Source: CAZVWH01 sp964631175
Lineage (GTDB): Bacteria; Planctomycetota; Phycisphaerae; Sedimentisphaerales; Anaerobacaceae
Direction: 5' to 3'
Length of the DNA: 64,000 bases
NCBI GenBank assembly: GCA_964631175.1
Contig: CAZVWH010000003.1
Coordinates: 1-64,000 of the forward strand
The notes below the pieces were generated by a model that worked only from the letters and a program-made list of their open reading frames with translations, did not search any database and was not told the origin of the DNA. This document shows positions 34,994 through 43,736 of this stretch, piece after piece; the stretch's first letter is position 1, and each line of letters opens with the position of its first letter. A program made the position numbers and the translations under genes.

Positions 34994-36211
34994 ATGCCAC
35001 GTTATCATTATATAGCGATAGCAGCGGGTGGTAAAAAAGTTAAAGGCGCCATTGCTGCCGAAAGTTCCTATTCTGCGCGAAAGCAGCTTAGGGCCCGCAG
35101 CATCCACCCTACCTCGGTGACGGAGGTCGGCTCCTCAGAGCAGCGCAAAGCCGCTCTGCTTTCGTTTATCAGCAGAGCTAACAAGAGCCAGATAATTGAT
35201 TTTACAAAGCAGATGACCACATTGCTCGATTCGGGTATTAAATTGACCGAATCGCTCACCGTGCTTACTTTGCAGACGTCGGATGCCCGCTTCAAAAACG
35301 CTCTTACCGACATTCGCGACCGCGTTGTAACCGGTGAGTCACTTGCAGATGCATTGAAAGATTATAGCGATTACTTCGATGTCATATATGTAAGCATGGT
35401 TCGCGTAGGTGAGGTCACCGGCACTTTGGCAAAGAGTTTCGCAACCATTGCTAACTTTATGGAAAAACGCCGGCGAGTGGAATCGAAGGTAATAACGGCG
35501 ATGATATATCCGATCGTTCTAATATTATTTTGTATCGCGGCGATTCTTATACTGACTACCAAAGTTATTCCCACCATAGGCGAACAAATCAAAAGGGCGG
35601 GCCAAGAACTGCCATGGATTACCAGACGATTAATGGATGTGGGCTTTGTGCTGACGAGCTGGTGGGTGTTGGTGGTTATCGCGGCAGTATTTGCAACTGT
35701 CTGGAGTTTTAAAAGGTTTTTCAAGACCGATCGCGGAGCATATTTACGTGACAAATTTTTGTTGTCTCTTCCGATACTCGGCCCTCTCGTAAAACAGCGC
35801 GTGGTTTCACGTTTTGCCTCTACGCTTTCGACGCTTATGGGTTCGGGGCTTTCTATGGCTGAATCTCTTCGAGTTGTCGCTGAAGTCACCGGCAATAGTC
35901 TAATGAAAAGGGCCATCCATCAGGCCCGCGAAAGAATTCTTTCCGGGGCCGATATCGCAACGCCGTTGAGGGACAGCGGCGTTATCGACCCTGCTATCGC
36001 TCACATGGTCGCCGTTGGAGAAAAAAGCGGTGAGCTTGAGACGATGCTTAAAAGTATAAGTGACAACCTTGAGACCTCGACAGATGTGGTTGTTGAAAGG
36101 CTAAGTGCGGCAATTGAGCCGATTATTATAATCTTTATGGCTGCAATAATCGGCTTAATCGCTTATGCTACGATACTGCCGATTTTGAAAATTACAGCAG
36201 TCCAATTTTGA
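34994..36211 (+). CDS. gspF: Type II secretion inner-membrane protein GspF
   Basis: This 405-residue protein has two GspF domains. The first (about 65-188) contains FTKQMTTLLDSGIKLTESL, and the second (about 265-390) contains FASTLSTLMGSGLSMAESL, with helices at about 170-195, 215-240 and 375-400. The N-terminus RYHYIAIAAGGKKVKGAIAA is the usual GspF/PilC beginning. It forms the membrane platform contacted by the ATPase. Length and domain order are normal. Confidence 0.92.
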   Translation: MPRYHYIAIAAGGKKVKGAIAAESSYSARKQLRARSIHPTSVTEVGSSEQRKAALLSFISRANKSQIIDFTKQMTTLLDSGIKLTESLTVLTLQTSDARFKNALTDIRDRVVTGESLADALKDYSDYFDVIYVSMVRVGEVTGTLAKSFATIANFMEKRRRVESKVITAMIYPIVLILFCIAAILILTTKVIPTIGEQIKRAGQELPWITRRLMDVGFVLTSWWVLVVIAAVFATVWSFKRFFKTDRGAYLRDKFLLSLPILGPLVKQRVVSRFASTLSTLMGSGLSMAESLRVVAEVTGNSLMKRAIHQARERILSGADIATPLRDSGVIDPAIAHMVAVGEKSGELETMLKSISDNLETSTDVVVERLSAAIEPIIIIFMAAIIGLIAYATILPILKITAVQF

Positions 36212-36214
36212 ATG

Positions 36215-36243
36215 ATATTTAGCCGTCGCCGGCACGGCGACGG
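36215..36243. repeat. Hairpin/ATATTTAG repeat between gspF and gspG
   Basis: ATATTTAG then CCGTCGCC, five bases, and GGCGACGG: an 8-bp perfect stem with the constant foot in reverse orientation, directly after the gspF stop. Confidence 0.75.
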
Positions 36244-36292
36244 TATATGCTTTTGAAAAATAGAAATCAATAGCTCAGGAGTGCGCAATACA

Positions 36293-36736
36293 ATGGGCAA
36301 AAGAAGAACAACGAAAATGAAAAGTGGCTTCACAATGGTTGAGCTGATGGCTGTGCTTATCATCCTCGGCTTGCTCATGGCTGTAGTAGTCCGTAATTTT
36401 GTGGGTTCAACCGATAAAGCGCGTGTTACAACCACAAAAGCCAACCTGAAGATTCTTCATTTGGCTGTTAATCAATTCAAAATGGATACCGGACGATACC
36501 CCTACGAGGATGAAGGGCTCAGGGTTCTTATTGAACCACCGGATGATGTTATGAATTATCCGCCGGATGGATATCTGGACACCACCGAATTGCCGAAGGA
36601 CGGCTGGTCAAGAGACTTTGAATATATAATGTATCCGGAAAGTGGTAAGTCATTCGTAATCAAAAGTTACGGCGCCGATGGTGAAGAAGGCGGTGAAGGC
36701 TATGATGCCGACCTGCTCAGCACCGATGCGTACTAA
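36293..36736 (+). CDS. gspG: Major pseudopilin GspG
   Basis: About 147 residues. The prepilin signal ends KMKSG and is cut before FTMVELMAVLIILGLLMAVV, with Glu at +5. The soluble domain has NLKILHLAVNQFKMDTGRYP and GWSRDFEYIMYP, typical of GspG including the calcium-loop region near the C-terminus (SYGADGEEGGEG...). The ATG at 36293 has AGGAG ten bases upstream; a GTG at 36281 is the alternative. Confidence 0.9.
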   Translation: MGKRRTTKMKSGFTMVELMAVLIILGLLMAVVVRNFVGSTDKARVTTTKANLKILHLAVNQFKMDTGRYPYEDEGLRVLIEPPDDVMNYPPDGYLDTTELPKDGWSRDFEYIMYPESGKSFVIKSYGADGEEGGEGYDADLLSTDAY

Positions 36737-37328
36737 TCGTGTATATCGTGTATTGTATATTGTATCTCGAATGAGACACGCTTCACGAGATACGCTTCGC
36801 GCTTCAGCCGGTTTTACGCTGACTGAGCTGATAGTAGTAGTGTTTGTAATGTCACTGATTGTGTTTTTGGCGCAGGTGAATTTTTTTGCGGTGCTGCGAA
36901 GGAGCACATTTAAGGGCCAGGTACAGGATTTTATCTCGACTATGCAGATGGCTGCCGGTGCCGCCGCCGAGAGCGATAGAAGATACGAAGTTATTATTGA
37001 CCTGACTGAGCAAAGCTATCTGCTTCGACAGATTACTTCGTCTGACTTGTCGGAGGTGCTGGATGAAGAAATTATAGTCCGCAATAACTTCGGCAGTGCT
37101 TGCCGGGTTGTCTATGTCCAGTTCGACGATGGAGATTATACCAACGAGGGCAGGGCAAAGTTTCGCGTGGGCCATTCCGGCTGGAGCTACGGCGGTAAAA
37201 TCGTCCTGCTGGATGAAGACGAAGAACCATATTCGATTGTGGTCAACCGGCTGAATAGAATGATTGAATTAAAACAAGGAGATGTTGAACTTTTAGTGCC
37301 AAAAGCTGAAGATGAAGTACCTTTTTAA
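36726..37328 (+). CDS. gspH: Minor pseudopilin GspH-like
   Basis: About 200 residues. The mature N-terminus is FTLTELIVVVFVMSLIVFLA after SAG. The soluble part is beta-rich, with a pattern like GspH (VIIDLTEQSYLLRQI, KIVLLDEDEEPYSIVV). The start is uncertain: ATG 36726 (overlapping gspG) or 36771. The leader between them is encoded by the AATACG/CGTATT repeat (CGTGTATATCGTGTATTG), so the native leader may be shorter. Confidence 0.78.
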   Translation: MRTNRVYRVLYIVSRMRHASRDTLRASAGFTLTELIVVVFVMSLIVFLAQVNFFAVLRRSTFKGQVQDFISTMQMAAGAAAESDRRYEVIIDLTEQSYLLRQITSSDLSEVLDEEIIVRNNFGSACRVVYVQFDDGDYTNEGRAKFRVGHSGWSYGGKIVLLDEDEEPYSIVVNRLNRMIELKQGDVELLVPKAEDEVPF

Positions 37329-38292
37329 AACAAGTTATTTATCTGCTCGACCGAACTCGGAAATGGTGCATGTAACGCCCCCGCCTGCGCGGGGGCGTGC
37401 TTGCACCTGCGAAAGCAGAGATTGTGTGTTACGTACTATGCAATACGCACTACGCAATACGAACAGAGGCTTTACCCCGTTAGAAATAGGCTCTACAGGC
37501 GAAATGCCACATAGAAACTGGGGATTTCTAACGGGCTTTACCCTGGCAGAGGTTATGACCGCTTTGGTCATATTGGCTCTTGTCAGCTCGACTGTACTAG
37601 TTGTTATCAACCGCTGTGCAGCCTCGGCGGCGGATGTCACTATGCGGATGCAGGCTTTTGAGGTGGCACATGAAAATATGGAAAATCTGCTCACATCGAG
37701 TTCCGTACAGGAAGGCACCGAGTTTGGCGACAGTGACAAGTATCCACAGATTAAATGGCAGACGGCTGTGGAGACGTTTTATGAGCCGATAACGGCACAA
37801 ATGTGGGTCAGAGCGGTGTGCTCAGCCGAGTATAGTGACACGAAAGGCCAGACGCAAACCGTCGAATTAGCTCACTGGCTTACTAAAGTGCAAGATGAGC
37901 AGATGCTCGAGCTTATGGGGCAGCAGGAGCAAGAACAACAATGGCTGGCTGAGCATATTCTCAAAACGATAGAGGAAGCTGCCTGGTACGCCGATGCTGA
38001 TGTACAGACGGTCCAGCAGTGGATTGACAATGGCATGCTCACTGCGGAAGACGGCTCTTTTTTCAAGCATAATCTTGATATTTACGGAGAGGCTGACGGC
38101 AAACCGACTGCCGAGAAAAAAAATATGCAGATTAGCTCTGTTGAACAGCTTTTGGAATTATCGCAAGAGCAGCCTGAATATGACCAGCAGCAGCAAGGTA
38201 ATATCGACCCGGTAACGGGTTTACCTTACGAGGACCTTGAAGAGATGGATGTAGGTAAGATTTTCGACTTATTGAAAGAAAGCAAACGTTGA
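37312..38292 (+). CDS. gspI: Pseudopilin GspI-like, with repeat insertion and a helix-turn-helix-like tail
   Basis: A 326-residue protein, far longer than the usual 120-130. A first prepilin motif NRGFTPLEIG is followed 22 codons later by LTGFTLAEVMTALVILALVS, the real cleavage site and helix. The 66-bp spacing is explained by a palindromic insertion. Residues about 115-170 match the pseudopilin body. The C-terminal half is Gln/Glu-rich. It holds IEEAAWYADADVQTVQQWID followed by NGMLTAEDG, which looks like a MerR/excisionase-type DNA-binding helix-turn-helix. The start is 37312 (overlapping gspH by 17 bp) or ATG 37438. Confidence 0.7.
   Translation: MKYLFKTSYLSARPNSEMVHVTPPPARGRACTCESRDCVLRTMQYALRNTNRGFTPLEIGSTGEMPHRNWGFLTGFTLAEVMTALVILALVSSTVLVVINRCAASAADVTMRMQAFEVAHENMENLLTSSSVQEGTEFGDSDKYPQIKWQTAVETFYEPITAQMWVRAVCSAEYSDTKGQTQTVELAHWLTKVQDEQMLELMGQQEQEQQWLAEHILKTIEEAAWYADADVQTVQQWIDNGMLTAEDGSFFKHNLDIYGEADGKPTAEKKNMQISSVEQLLELSQEQPEYDQQQQGNIDPVTGLPYEDLEEMDVGKIFDLLKESKR
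37477..37534. mobile_element. Small palindromic insertion inside gspI with target duplication
   Basis: CCGTTAGAAAT and ATTTCTAACGG are perfect inverted ends. Outside them GGCTTTACC is directly repeated (37468-37476 and 37534-37542; one base at the border is ambiguous). This is the DNA of the GFT prepilin motif. The total added length is 66 bp, a multiple of three. Similar ends occur at 60766-60858. Confidence 0.82.
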
Positions 38293-38330
38293 GGATTTTA
38301 CATTTGATTTTGTAATTGAGCGTAAATGAT

Positions 38331-39107
38331 ATGAAGGATAGTCTCGGGACAATCAGCGGTCGGAGAGGTTTTTCGTTAGTTGAGATGCTGGCGGCCCTGA
38401 TAATATCGGCGATGATTTTGGCTGTGGTGCTTAGTATTTACAGCCGAGCCGAGCATACTGCCGCTGCGGTGACACGCAGGCTCCACGAACCACGGCTGCC
38501 ATCCGAGATTCTGCAGCGCATAGCCGAGGACCTTGACAGAATAACTGCGGCTGACTCAGATACCAGAATTACTATTTTGAATAGATACGACAAGAATCTG
38601 CCAACCGCTCGGCTGACGATTCGAAAAACCATCGCCGACAGCAAGAATCGAGAACAGGTATTTGAGGAAATAATTTGGCAGGCAAATTATGACTATGACA
38701 CCGGCTCCGAGGGCCTGACTATATACCGCAGTCACACCGGTATGACATTGGAAGATAAATTGCTCGATGAGAAAAGAAAGGATTGGGAGAAGACGTACTC
38801 TTTTGTGCCAATCTGCACTGGCGTTACTTTTTTCAAAATCCAGGTTCCTCTCGGTGAGAATCTTCGCGATGGGTGGACGAACACTACTTTGCCGTCCGGG
38901 ATTAAGGTAACTATTTCTTTTGCCGAGCCTTATAAAACAGTAAGGGGTACTCTGGATGTGCCGGAGACGGAAAAGATATCACAAACTATAGCTATCGACA
39001 GAACCAGAAAGATTAAATTTGAAATACCGGTCGTTCCGGAACAGCAGGAGCAAACAGAGCAAGAGGGACAAAAAAGTAGTGAGCAAGGAAAATCTAAAAC
39101 CGGCTGA
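38331..39107 (+). CDS. gspJ: Minor pseudopilin GspJ-like
   Basis: About 258 residues. The cleavage motif SGRRG/FSLVEMLAALIISAMIL is followed by a beta-rich domain with RRLHEPRLPSEILQRIAEDL. The ATG at 38331 is preferred to a TTG five codons upstream. The C-terminal 25 residues are Gln/Glu/Lys-rich. The stop lies inside the start of gspK (29-bp overlap), so the two are coupled. Confidence 0.78.
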   Translation: MKDSLGTISGRRGFSLVEMLAALIISAMILAVVLSIYSRAEHTAAAVTRRLHEPRLPSEILQRIAEDLDRITAADSDTRITILNRYDKNLPTARLTIRKTIADSKNREQVFEEIIWQANYDYDTGSEGLTIYRSHTGMTLEDKLLDEKRKDWEKTYSFVPICTGVTFFKIQVPLGENLRDGWTNTTLPSGIKVTISFAEPYKTVRGTLDVPETEKISQTIAIDRTRKIKFEIPVVPEQQEQTEQEGQKSSEQGKSKTG

Positions 39108-40398
39108 ATTGAGAGGTGGCTCTCGAAGTCGGCCCGGCGTGGTGCTGCTGATAACATTGGTGCTGCTGGTGGTGCTGGCTACGCTTGGTTATACTTTGAG
39201 CAATCGCGTTGCCGCTCAACGTCACCGTCAGCAGTACATCATAGATTACAGCCAGGCCCGCTATGCCTGCGACTCGGCTGTAAAATATGCGCTTGACACG
39301 GTGCAAGACCTCGCCCCCCAACTGATTAGCCGACCGAACGAGCCGGATTTTTCCGATTTGTTTGTCCTAAGCGAGGTTGAGTACAAGCAGATTTTAGGTT
39401 GGGATACCGCCGAAACGAAGAATAAAATTAAAGGCATAAAAGACATTAGTAACATCAATGACATCGACAAGTTCAGTGACGGCAATGATCCTAATATTGA
39501 TGGCATTGAAACTGCCGAGTTCAATGAAACCGGTTTGATGACTATAAGAGGACCGTACGGCCCGCCCTGGCCGTTTGTGACCGAGCCGGTGGAATTTGAG
39601 ATCGCCTCTGCCACGGTCAAGATTGAAATTGAGGACGAAAATGCAAAATATCCTGTCGGCTGGTTGTTTTTAGATGACGATGAAAACCGGCGTGAAGTGA
39701 CAGCGGGATTTCAAACATTCTGCGAATGGATGGGATTGGAAAATGAGCTGGTTGATTCAATAAAAAGCCAGGTACGGCAAATAAGCGATATTAAACCCTT
39801 TCAAATTGAATTTAAACCGATAAAGCAGACTATAACAAGGCCGGCAACAAGAAGAACGCCAACCAGCAAGACAAAAACAGGCAAAAGAACCGTCCAGAGA
39901 ACTTACCGACCCAGGGTGATTAAAAAAACTATATCTGTCTCCGACCAGATAGACATACAGAACAAGGATTTTGCAAAGCTCTTTCACAGCTCGCTGCTTG
40001 ATGTGGAAGCCTTTTCCAAACCGTACATAGAAGGCCGAAAAGAATCGGCTCTAAAGTATATGGGACTATGGGCTTCGAGTAAGGTCAATATCAATACCGC
40101 TCCGCGACACGTTTTAGAAGCAGCTTTTGCTTTTGGCGGCCTCTCAGAGGCCTCTGAAATCGCTGAAAGAATAATACAGCTAAGACGCATAGGTCCGTTT
40201 ACCGATATAGAAGATTTGAAGGCAGAGCTGGCCAAGTATTCTAATGCGATTAGTAAGTGTGAAAACTATATAACAACTACCAGCAGTTTTTTCACGATAA
40301 AAATAACTGCAATAAGCGGTGTGGCAAAGGCGACAGCGACTATTGCGATAACAAAAGACGGAGATAAGGTAAAGCAAGCTGCCGTGATTTCCGGTTAA
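39079..40398 (+). CDS. gspK: Minor pseudopilin GspK-like
   Basis: About 439 residues. RPGVVLLITLVLLVVLATLG forms the membrane helix. It lacks a clean G/FTxxE site, as GspK often does. The large periplasmic part has two saposin-like/HhH regions, with SKVNINTAPRHVLEAAFAFG and IGPFTDIEDLKAELAK. A basic Arg/Lys/Thr segment (about 255-285) lies between them. I take the GTG at 39079 as start, with a GAGGG site upstream. GspK caps the pseudopilus tip. Confidence 0.8.
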   Translation: MSKENLKPAELRGGSRSRPGVVLLITLVLLVVLATLGYTLSNRVAAQRHRQQYIIDYSQARYACDSAVKYALDTVQDLAPQLISRPNEPDFSDLFVLSEVEYKQILGWDTAETKNKIKGIKDISNINDIDKFSDGNDPNIDGIETAEFNETGLMTIRGPYGPPWPFVTEPVEFEIASATVKIEIEDENAKYPVGWLFLDDDENRREVTAGFQTFCEWMGLENELVDSIKSQVRQISDIKPFQIEFKPIKQTITRPATRRTPTSKTKTGKRTVQRTYRPRVIKKTISVSDQIDIQNKDFAKLFHSSLLDVEAFSKPYIEGRKESALKYMGLWASSKVNINTAPRHVLEAAFAFGGLSEASEIAERIIQLRRIGPFTDIEDLKAELAKYSNAISKCENYITTTSSFFTIKITAISGVAKATATIAITKDGDKVKQAAVISG

Positions 40399-40426
40399 CA
40401 GATGAGCCTTTAGGAGTTTTTTCGAA

Positions 40427-41896
40427 GTGGAAGCTCGGAACTATTTGGGAATTTACATAAGCAAGGACAAGGCGACCATAGTCTGCATCGGCTCCGGTGC
40501 CGGCAAGAGAAATATCTTAGGCTGTTTTAGCGTTTCTGCTGAACAAGAGGAGCAAAATCAGCAGCAAACATTGGCGGCTCTTATAGCCCACGGTTGTGCT
40601 GAGAGGAAGATAAAATTCTCCGAAGTTGCTGTGGCTCTGGATTGTGCGATGTTTATGCAGCACAATATGCACAGCGAATTTAGCAGTCCAAAACAGATCG
40701 CTGCAACAATTAGATTTGATACAGAAGAGGCTCTGGCCACAGACATAAGCAATGTCGCAATGGCTTTTCAGATAAACTCAAGCGAAGAAGCCGGCTCGGG
40801 GCTAACCGTCTTTACCGCTAACCGGAAAATACTATCGGATATTCTTTCTGCTGTGCAAAGTAATAATATTGATCCTATAACTATAGAGCCTGATGTTAAT
40901 TCCTTATCAAGATTTATTTGTCAGAATATAAAGCTGCCCGAATCTCAGGATGGCACGACTTTATTCGGATTGCTTTCCAGCCGTCGCGGATATTTTGTAA
41001 ACTACTGTAAATCGCAAAAGACATCCGCAATGAGGACATTCTTAATCGGCTCGGCACAAAATAGAAACGAGCTGCTTGCAAGAGAAACACTTATAACGGC
41101 TAATTTGCCTGAACTCAGCGAGCGAACAAATCATCTAAAAGTTTTCGACTCAATAAGCTCAGTTAGCCATTCCGCCATAGACGCTATTGGCGAGAAGCTG
41201 GGCATAGAAGCCGAAAGTATTAGTTTGACTGAGTCTGCCGGCATCGAACCACAGGTTCTGGCCGATTGTGATGACCCTGTCGATTTTGCAATTGCATACG
41301 GGGCGGCTTTAGCTCATCTGGAAAAGGCACAAAGCACAAATTTCCGCAATGATTTTATGCCCTATCAGGGCAAAAAGGTGCGAAAGCAAAAAGCACTTAA
41401 GTTTCTAAGTGTTTCTGTTGCCGTTCTGCTGTTTGCACTCGGTTTGTACTTTCAGGCTCAGTTATTGAAGGTGAACGGTAATCGAACCTCGCTAAGAGAC
41501 AAGCTTGCGCCGCAGTATTTAGCGGTTATGCCGGGAAGCAAACAGTTACCCGACAGATTTTCGGAAGCTGTGAGAAAACTTGGCAGTGAATTGAGGCGTA
41601 TCAGTGACGTTAAAAGCGGCCTGATTAGCATTAGAGGAGAGAAGTCCATATCCTCAAAGCTAACTTTGGTGCTTGAGGCGCTTAATAAATGTGCGGCACA
41701 GACGGACTTGAATGTGGATTCGATCTCTATTACTTCCTCTTCTATCAGCATAGCCGGCGACACCTCCAGTGCAATCAGTACGCAGAAGTTGCGCGCAGCG
41801 CTCATGGGGAAAAAGCTGGGCAACTTACAGGAGCGTATTTCACCGGCGAAAAGTGGGCGTAATAATTTCAGCATAACGATTACACCGGAGAAATAG
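40427..41896 (+). CDS. gspL: GspL/PilM-like assembly protein
   Basis: This 489-residue protein starts with GTG 40427 after AGGAG. The first 300 residues have an actin/RNase H-like fold pattern (YLGIYISKDKATIVCI; ADCDDPVDFAIAYGAALAHL), as in PilM and the cytoplasmic part of GspL. A single helix (about 326-345) then leads to a periplasmic ferredoxin-like domain with a coiled start. The protein joins the ATPase to the periplasmic complex. The assignment rests on fold pattern and operon position. Confidence 0.72.
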   Translation: MEARNYLGIYISKDKATIVCIGSGAGKRNILGCFSVSAEQEEQNQQQTLAALIAHGCAERKIKFSEVAVALDCAMFMQHNMHSEFSSPKQIAATIRFDTEEALATDISNVAMAFQINSSEEAGSGLTVFTANRKILSDILSAVQSNNIDPITIEPDVNSLSRFICQNIKLPESQDGTTLFGLLSSRRGYFVNYCKSQKTSAMRTFLIGSAQNRNELLARETLITANLPELSERTNHLKVFDSISSVSHSAIDAIGEKLGIEAESISLTESAGIEPQVLADCDDPVDFAIAYGAALAHLEKAQSTNFRNDFMPYQGKKVRKQKALKFLSVSVAVLLFALGLYFQAQLLKVNGNRTSLRDKLAPQYLAVMPGSKQLPDRFSEAVRKLGSELRRISDVKSGLISIRGEKSISSKLTLVLEALNKCAAQTDLNVDSISITSSSISIAGDTSSAISTQKLRAALMGKKLGNLQERISPAKSGRNNFSITITPEK

Positions 41897-41911
41897 TTAA
41901 GGGACCGGCTA

Positions 41912-42409
41912 ATGAAAGCCTTGTTAAAAAATCCTATTTTATACTACATACTCGTACCCGTCATAATAGCACTATGGCCTTTATTGGTCTGGGCGGTATA
42001 TTTACCTGAAACGGAACGCAACTTAAATAGCGATATAGACCAATATAAAAGGTCCCAAAAGAGTATAGAAGGCATCTTAAGCCTTGACGCTGACCGACTT
42101 CAGTTGGCTGATGCCAAGACAGGTGCCGCTGAGTTTGATTATTTCAATGAAATTTATAGGATTGCATCTCAGTCTGGAATACCGCAGGCCAAGTGCAAGC
42201 TCAGTTCGGGAATTATTATACCTGGTGAGCAGAAAAGCCAAAGTGCCAAGGTAAGCTTCGACGACGTGGATATAGAAAAATTCGCCAAATTTCTTTCTGC
42301 TATCCAGCTTCGCTGGGCAAATCTGCAGTGTACGAGGATAAGACTGAGCAGAAATAAAAGCCTACCCGATAGCTGGGATGTAGATTTGGACTTCAAATAT
42401 TACTACTAA
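41912..42409 (+). CDS. gspM: GspM/PilO-like assembly protein
   Basis: This 165-residue protein has one N-terminal helix (about 9-29), a coiled-coil stretch (34-60) and a small alpha/beta domain (about 85-165), with VSFDDVDIEKFAKFLSAIQ. This is the arrangement of GspM or PilO. It is the last gene of the secretion operon, 15 bp after the GspL-like gene. Sequence identity with known members is not obvious, so the call depends on layout. Confidence 0.62.
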   Translation: MKALLKNPILYYILVPVIIALWPLLVWAVYLPETERNLNSDIDQYKRSQKSIEGILSLDADRLQLADAKTGAAEFDYFNEIYRIASQSGIPQAKCKLSSGIIIPGEQKSQSAKVSFDDVDIEKFAKFLSAIQLRWANLQCTRIRLSRNKSLPDSWDVDLDFKYYY

Positions 42410-42641
42410 AAAAAGCTAATCCTGCTACCGACCGACTTTTTAAGCAACTGTTCTTTCATTTCGATCGAGGCTAAACGGCGGTACATAGTGAATACTTGGT
42501 AAAATCGCATCTCATATAATTTACGCTGTAGACATATCCTTCAGAAATTAAACTCTTGCGAAAACTGGAAATTTCCTTAACATAGGATAAGACTGTTCAG
42601 AGTTTTTTGGTTGCTTCAAATCGTTTTTATAATGAGGGTAT

Positions 42642-43715
42642 ATGCAAGAAACAAAAGTAAATCAACAAACGTTCTGGCCAGAGATTGCTCACAAATTTCC
42701 TTCGACTCGCTATCAGGGTAGTAAATCAAAGCTGGTTGACTGGATTTGGGAGCAAATCTCAACTTTGAACTTCACAACCTCTTTAGACGCTTTCGGCGGC
42801 ACTGGTGCAGTAGCTTATCGGATGAAGCAAATGGGTAAGCAGGTTACATATAATGACTTGCTTCTTTTCAATTATTACATTGGTAAAGCACTTATCGAGA
42901 ACAAACGTACTCATCTTAGCCGCGAAGAAGTGGACTGGCTTCTCCAGAAGCACGCACATATTGTATATCCTTCTTTTGTACAAAACACTTTTTCTGAGAT
43001 TTACTTCACTGATGAGGAGAATACCTGGATAGACCAAACGATTACCAACATCCGTCAACTTCGCGATCCTTATAAGTTTGCGCTTGCATTCTTCGCTCTG
43101 TGCCAGGCTTGTATCGTTAAGCGACCCTATAACCTGTTCCACAGAAAGAATCTCTATATGCGACTCGCAGAGGTCAACCGCTCATTTGGAAACAAGGTCA
43201 CTTGGGACAGACCTTTTGATGATTGGTTTCGGATCTTCGCCAGAGAAGCAAACAGTGCATTGTTCGACAACAGCCAACCGAATCGTGCCCTAAACTGTGA
43301 TGCTGTTGATGTACCCGGTGAATATGATCTCGTATATATAGATACTCCTTACATTTCTGAGCAAGGTGTAGCAGTTGATTATCTTTCCTTTTACCACTTC
43401 TTAGAAGGATTAACTATGTACGATGATTGGGGCAATCAAATAGACCGTAGATCGAAGCACCATCGTTTGAAACCACGGCTAAGTGATTGGAATGACAAGA
43501 AAAGAATTCACAGTGCCTTTAATCACCTTTTTGAAAGATTTCAGAATAGCATTATTGTTGTGTCCTATCGAAGTGATGGCATCCCTTCCGAGCAACAACT
43601 ATTGTCTTTGCTTGAGAAATACAAGCGTGATGTTCGCATTGAGCATTTTGGCCAGTACAAATACGTTTTATCAACCAATTCTGAATCCAAGGAGCTTCTT
43701 CTGATTGGTACGTAG
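42642..43715 (+). CDS. D12-class DNA adenine N6-methyltransferase of an EcoRV-type system
   Basis: A 357-residue enzyme. RYQGSKSKLVDWIWEQI (about 23-39) is the D12-class S-adenosylmethionine-loop start. Motif I is SLDAFGGTGAV (about 47-57). Motif IV is YIDTPYI with Asp234, DTPY instead of the common DPPY, as in one branch of adenine-specific methylases. GAGGG lies four bases before the ATG. It precedes a nuclease of the EcoRV family by 21 bp, so it most likely protects the sequence that nuclease cuts. Partner-based specificity is an inference. Confidence 0.85.
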   Translation: MQETKVNQQTFWPEIAHKFPSTRYQGSKSKLVDWIWEQISTLNFTTSLDAFGGTGAVAYRMKQMGKQVTYNDLLLFNYYIGKALIENKRTHLSREEVDWLLQKHAHIVYPSFVQNTFSEIYFTDEENTWIDQTITNIRQLRDPYKFALAFFALCQACIVKRPYNLFHRKNLYMRLAEVNRSFGNKVTWDRPFDDWFRIFAREANSALFDNSQPNRALNCDAVDVPGEYDLVYIDTPYISEQGVAVDYLSFYHFLEGLTMYDDWGNQIDRRSKHHRLKPRLSDWNDKKRIHSAFNHLFERFQNSIIVVSYRSDGIPSEQQLLSLLEKYKRDVRIEHFGQYKYVLSTNSESKELLLIGT

Positions 43716-43736
43716 GGTCTAATAAGTGGAGAAACG

